A stretch of DNA of 64,000 nt from Lepidodermella squamata (lineage: Eukaryota > Gastrotricha). The stretch is from the NCBI GenBank assembly GCA_047495785.1, contig JBLDXI010000009.1:3906001-3970000 (forward strand), read 5' to 3'. Within the stretch, counting starts at the first letter, position 1, and each line of letters begins with the position of its first letter. Both the position numbers and the translations under genes were made by a program. Below, piece after piece: positions 60,204 to 64,000 of the stretch. Below the pieces are notes generated by a model. It was given only the letters and a program-made list of their open reading frames with translations. It made no database searches and had not been told where the DNA came from.

Positions 60204-61006
60204 GGATTAATAATTGTTGTGTTATTCGTTTTTTTACCATCTTTTTCATACAAGTTTTGAGAATAAAGTGATGATATGCGCGGTGATGATTACGGGTATT
60301 TTTGAACTAATTAATGTAGGTTGGCTTGGCTTGGGTGATTCGGATGTAACAGGATGTAACAGTGCTGTGACCTGAACCTGGTGCCGATTTAAAATCGAAA
60401 TTGAGAAGCTAAGGACACCGCTTGGGGAACTCCAAGAAAGGGCAAAGTAGGTATTTATATCCAGGTAAAGCTGAGGGGAAAGATGAGGAGTTATCAAAGT
60501 CGGGCAGGTCACTAACAATAATGCTGATATTTTTTTAATTTTAATTCTCCCTTATATCAACCTTAAATCAGCGAGAACTTTTCGTCTGATTGCATAACCT
60601 TTTAGAACAACGAGATTTCCACTTGAGACTGTCCTTATTTCCATATGACCGCAATTGCAGACAATATTGCAGACGCCGCATTTCGTGAGTAGTAATTATA
60701 TTCGACGAATAACCTGGGAATCTAATACATTATATTCGGGATAAACATGAGTATTTGTGTTCCGATTGCCTCGCATGTAAGTACTGCCAGTCCGTTGACG
60801 CACATGCATGCCAAGTCCGTTGATAACATGGGTACTAGCCTTATTATTAGGAAAAATCTCGTTTTTTGCGGCGGTATAATATAGGAAAAGTACGCGCGGA
60901 CATCAGCTATATAACACGGCGTAATAGCGGCTAAAATCAACCGCAGTTTCTCGCAATCGAAATTTCGCCTATATACAAGTTTAAACTACTGAAATCTATC
61001 TCCACT
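60204..61006. other. Intergenic region with promoter of the AChBP-like gene
   Basis: No gene seen. TATATAA at 60908-60914, about 95 bp before the ATG at 61007, is a good TATA box for the next gene. Confidence 0.55.
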
Positions 61007-61895
61007 ATGGCTCTCAAAATGCTGTGCATCGCTTCGGCTATCTTTCTCGTCGCATCGGCTACAAGTAAGCCACTGGAAATATATTTTCAGCATATAATTT
61101 CCTATTCTGAATTTCAGACGCCCCTGAACGTGATTTGGGCAAGCATTTGCTTCATGCAGCCGCCGAACAGGGCACGTCAGGTCGCCCAGTATCTAAACCG
61201 TAAGCTTATTCTTCTTCAGAGTTAATCCATTCTAAGCCTGTTGATATTCAGATCCGACGCTGTCAAAGTTTCCTTTGGACTTGACTTGGTCAAGATCGTG
61301 AGTGTTGATTCCGAGAACTTTGCAACCATTTCATCATTTGTCAAACTGTTCTGGAACGATGCCGCTCTTTCTTGGGATCCAAAACGCTTCGAAGGTGCCG
61401 ATTCAATTGCCCTCCCTGCCGATAAAATTTGGAGACCTGATGTTGTCTTCTATAATGAGTAATTTTTCCAACTCTCTTTCATGGGCGTCTCATTTATTTC
61501 CTACTTTAAAAAGTATCAACGGCGGTTCTGCCGATCAACTGCGCCAACGATTGGCATCTGATGCTTTAGCCATGGCTGATGGCACTGTGATCTGGATCGG
61601 CCGAGCTGAGCAAAAGATAGCTTGCAAGTCTGTTGACGGCGGTGTTCTCAAGTGCAGTCTAAAAGCCGGCTCATGGGTTCACGACAACACGAAGATGGAC
61701 ATCACCTTCGCTGACGGCAAGAGCCAAATCGGTACTGACGAATTCGAAGAGTCGCAAGGATACCAATTGGTGGGCACCAAGGCGTCATACGATGACAAGG
61801 AATATTCGTGCTGTCCTGGTCTCAAGTACCGCTCCTTCAAGTTCGAAATCGATATCAAGCGCACCAACTCGGCTGCTCAATGCACCAAGCATTGA
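61007..61895 (+). CDS. Secreted acetylcholine-binding-protein-like (Cys-loop ligand-binding domain only)
   Basis: Four exons, 61007-61064, 61118-61199, 61252-61458 and 61514-61895, give 242 residues. Residues 1-19 form a signal peptide (MALKMLCIASAIFLVASA). The rest matches the extracellular domain of nicotinic receptors: N-terminal helix (E-R-D-L-G-K-H-L-L), G-R-P-V, V-K-V-S-F-G-L-D-L-V-K-I, F-W-N-D-A-A-L-S-W-D-P, loop A K-I-W-R-P-D-V-V-F-Y-N-D, loop B G-S-W-V-H-D, and loop C E-Y-S-C-C-P-G, with the vicinal cysteines of alpha-type ligand-binding subunits. The protein stops right after the last beta strand, with no membrane segments, and AATAAA follows at 61973-61978. It is therefore likely a soluble pentameric binding protein like molluscan AChBP. 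The Cys-loop is shortened to nine residues between cysteines and lacks F-P-F-D. The acceptor of exon 4 (AAAAAG at 61513) is weak, but the phase fits. Confidence 0.88.
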
Positions 61896-62321
61896 GGTGG
61901 CCGAGAACATATCAAGTGACTGATGATAATTCGTGTTTTGTATTGTAACTAAAGCACGTGCTAGGAAGTATTAATAAAAATCCCGTCTTGCAAATTTTCT
62001 GTTGCTTGGTTGGTCAACTGTAGCTGCCATCGTAGCTGCGTAGTAATAGCAGTTTGCCACGCGCTTCTTTACCAGCGCGCGTTTCCAAATATGCTCATTG
62101 AAGAGAAACAAAAAATTGAAATGACTGTTTCCCACTTCGGCACTTATCAATGATTATATGAAAGGACCATCTCGAGCTTTGACTGCTCAAATTTATATAA
62201 CAGCTAAAATTTAGAATCTGCGGACATAAATCTGCCAGTTCTCTCTACGAAAAGAAAGGAAAATAGCGTCAGATGAGCTGTTTCATTAGATCAATTAGAA
62301 AAAATACCCAATCACTCAACG
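61896..62321. other. Intergenic region upstream of the second GST
   Basis: 3' region of the AChBP-like gene (AATAAA 61973-61978) and the GST promoter, with TATATAA at 62194-62200 about 120 bp before the ATG. Confidence 0.55.
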
Positions 62322-63049
62322 ATGCCTAGCTACAAGCTGTACTATTTTAATGTAAGCTGCATTTTTTTCAACTTCATGATAAAAGCAGCTATACAACTTT
62401 GCTGTACCAGGCCCGAGGGCGAGCTGAGATCTCTCGCATGCTCATGAACTATGGTGGAATTGCCTTCGAAGACATCAGATACGAGGACGATGAGTGGCCA
62501 AAAGTTAAGCCGACAAAGCCTTTTCCTGCTGGGCAAATACCAGTGTTGGAAATTGATGGAGTCATGCACGGGCAGAGCTTGGCGATAGCACGATACTTGG
62601 CTCGAGAAACAGGTTGGTGCAAGCGATCGATCATATTAAAATGCGGCACTGATTGATTTATTACAGGCCTTGCTGGAAAGTCATCACTAGACCAGTTGAA
62701 AGCAGAAATGATCGTTGATTCTATCTACGACCTTCAAAATAAAGTCTGGGACCGGCAGTTCTACGCCAAGACGGAAGAAGCGAAGCAAGCCATTTGGACC
62801 GAAATATCAACTGCAACAGCTCCTCGAGTTTTCGATTTCCTCGACAAGTCCGTAGGAGGGACCTATTTCCTTGGAGATCAATTCACATGGGCTGATTTGG
62901 CGTTTCTTGACGCTTGCGATGCTTTCGATTCAAACAATGTCACGCAGTTCATGGAACGGTTCCCAAGACTGGTCGAGCACCGCAACCGGCTTAAGAAAGA
63001 GCCGAAAATTGAGGCCTATCTCGCTAAACGGCCTCAAACTGATTGCTAA
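62322..63049 (+). CDS. Sigma-class glutathione S-transferase
   Basis: Three exons, 62322-62351, 62411-62612 and 62667-63049, give 204 residues. It starts M-P-S-Y-K-L-Y-Y-F with catalytic Tyr8, then A-R-G-R-A-E-I-S-R, the glutathione-site Q-I-P-V-L-E-I-D-G and G-Q-S-L-A-I-A-R-Y-L-A, and the C-domain motif F-L-G-D-Q-F-T-W-A-D-L-A-F-L-D. It shares exon lengths (30 and 202 nt) with the GSTs at 43.4-44.1 kb and 63.5 kb. AATAAA at 63094-63099. Confidence 0.96.
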
Positions 63050-63532
63050 ATAATTGCATCGCCGATCAGATTTTCTGCTTGTAGTTGAAGCAGAATAAAT
63101 TGAGGGACAGCATTTTGCGGATTTCTGTGGCCTACTCTAAAACAATCTTTTTCGTCTTTTTAGTGGTATTCATAATATGAATTTCCTGATATTTAGTTGA
63201 TCGGTTATAAAAACAACCCAGTCGGGTTTTTTTTATAGCCTCCGCTATATATAATGAATCTCCAGGTACGCCGTTCATGGTACAAGCTATAAGGTATAAG
63301 GTAACATGAGCTGCATTACTGATTCTACGTTAGATTCCATGCTTTTTTTATAGCCGTTCAACTGAATGCATTATAAAAAAAACCGGCTCGTGTCGGTGTG
63401 TCTGCATTAGAATTATTATCGCACATACCTTATCGAATAAGCTTCTGGCTCTAGAATTGTGTGCTATGAAAACTTCTTCTAATTCAATATTCCGTATCAC
63501 CGATTACTTTCTAGGTTTTGCTAAAATACTTG
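63050..63532. other. Intergenic region between the two right-hand GST genes
   Basis: Polyadenylation signal of the upstream GST at 63094-63099, then a promoter-like part with TATAAAA at 63372-63378 and a second TATATATAA at 63246-63254. Two T-rich Ts-TATAGCC segments recur (about 63230 and 63345). No gene. Confidence 0.55.
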
Positions 63533-64000
63533 ATGCCGAATTACAAGCTGCATTATTTGGACGTTAGTTGTTTGCTGAAGTGGATTTATTCTCATTTCCA
63601 TGTGCGCTACAGGGCCGTGGCCGAGCTGAGATCTCACGTTTGATCCTTAGCTACGCTGGGGTACCTTTCGAAGACATCCGCTATAGTGATGCGGAGTGGC
63701 CCAAGGCTAAGGCGTCCAAAGGTTTCCCTGGAAATCAAGTTCCGGCTTTGGAAATTGATGGACAAATTTTCGGGCAAAGCATGTCGATAGCGCGTTATCT
63801 AGCCCACGAGACCGGTGAAATTCATCAAATTCAAATTTTGGCTGATTACCAAACGTTTTTATTTCAGGACTTGATGGCAAAAACGCAATAGAGCAGTTGA
63901 AGGCCTCAGGTATCGTGGACTCGACTTACGATCTGCTGAACAAAATTTGGTCTCGCTATTTCTACTTCAAATCCGATGTTGCCAAGCAAGAGTTGTGGGA
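63533..64000 (+). CDS. Sigma-class glutathione S-transferase (cut by window end)
   Basis: Exons 63533-63562, 63613-63814 and 63868 to the window end; the last exon is incomplete. It starts M-P-N-Y-K-L-H-Y-L, so the residue after Tyr8 is Leu where the other copies have Phe. Then come G-R-G-R-A-E-I-S-R, Q-V-P-A-L-E-I-D-G and G-Q-S-M-S-I-A-R-Y-L-A. Tandem neighbour of the GST at 62.3-63.0 kb. Confidence 0.94.

Noticed and set aside
61007-61895. Reading this gene as a truncated nicotinic receptor pseudogene
   Set aside because: No frameshift or internal stop is needed, all exons are in phase, and promoter and polyadenylation signals frame the short form.
1-64000. tRN A, rRNA and bacterial-type operons
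   Set aside because: I looked for tRNA B-box-like GGTTCGAnTC with a matching acceptor stem and for conserved rRNA segments and found none that held up.

Overview
This is a eukaryotic, animal-type window. The genes have short introns (mostly about 50-70 bp) with GT-AG borders and acceptors ending in TTTTCAG or TTTTTAG, and several genes have an AATAAA signal just past the stop. The gene set (Neuralized, PBDC1, XPNPEP1, sigma-class GSTs, ENT, DPCD, TMEM203, a Cys-loop receptor-like protein) is metazoan. Compact spacing, AT-rich intergenic DNA and GST sequence style suggest a small ecdysozoan such as a tardigrade or an early-branching nematode, but I cannot fix the species. Exon models were built by hand; in every complete model the phases agree and the exons sum to a multiple of three.

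Left end (1-6.4 kb): a Neuralized-like gene (its 3' part lies off the window) and PBDC1 lie head to tail on the minus strand, 138 bp apart. The cytosolic Xaa-Pro aminopeptidase XPNPEP1 is on the plus strand.

Centre (6.7-39.8 kb): the main feature is nine consecutive minus-strand genes, numbered CBM21-1 to CBM21-9. Each encodes a glycogen-targeting regulatory subunit of protein phosphatase 1 (PPP1R3 family) with an N-terminal V-x-F PP1-docking motif followed by A-D, a CBM21 glycogen-binding domain, and a C-terminal exon beginning with the W-D-N-N...N-Y/F glycogen-contact motif. Most members also have a W-S-E-F-A-x-W-N segment and end in an aromatic tail (YW, YYW). No gene of another family is clearly seen between them. 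Upstream DNA holds forkhead-type GTAAACAA sites, TATA-like boxes and repeated TCACGTGA E-boxes. I infer a local amplification of the machinery that directs PP1 to glycogen, so that glycogen synthase and phosphorylase are dephosphorylated there.

Right part (43-64 kb): a sigma GST and DPCD, both on the minus strand; an equilibrative nucleoside transporter on the minus strand with a 156-bp MITE-like insertion in an intron; a 1,683-residue protein I do not recognise, with helical and Pro/Gln-rich parts; TMEM203; a short secreted protein resembling the acetylcholine-binding (extracellular) domain of nicotinic receptors but with no membrane domain; and two more sigma GSTs, the last cut by the window end. 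The long spaces between genes contain no convincing coding sequence.
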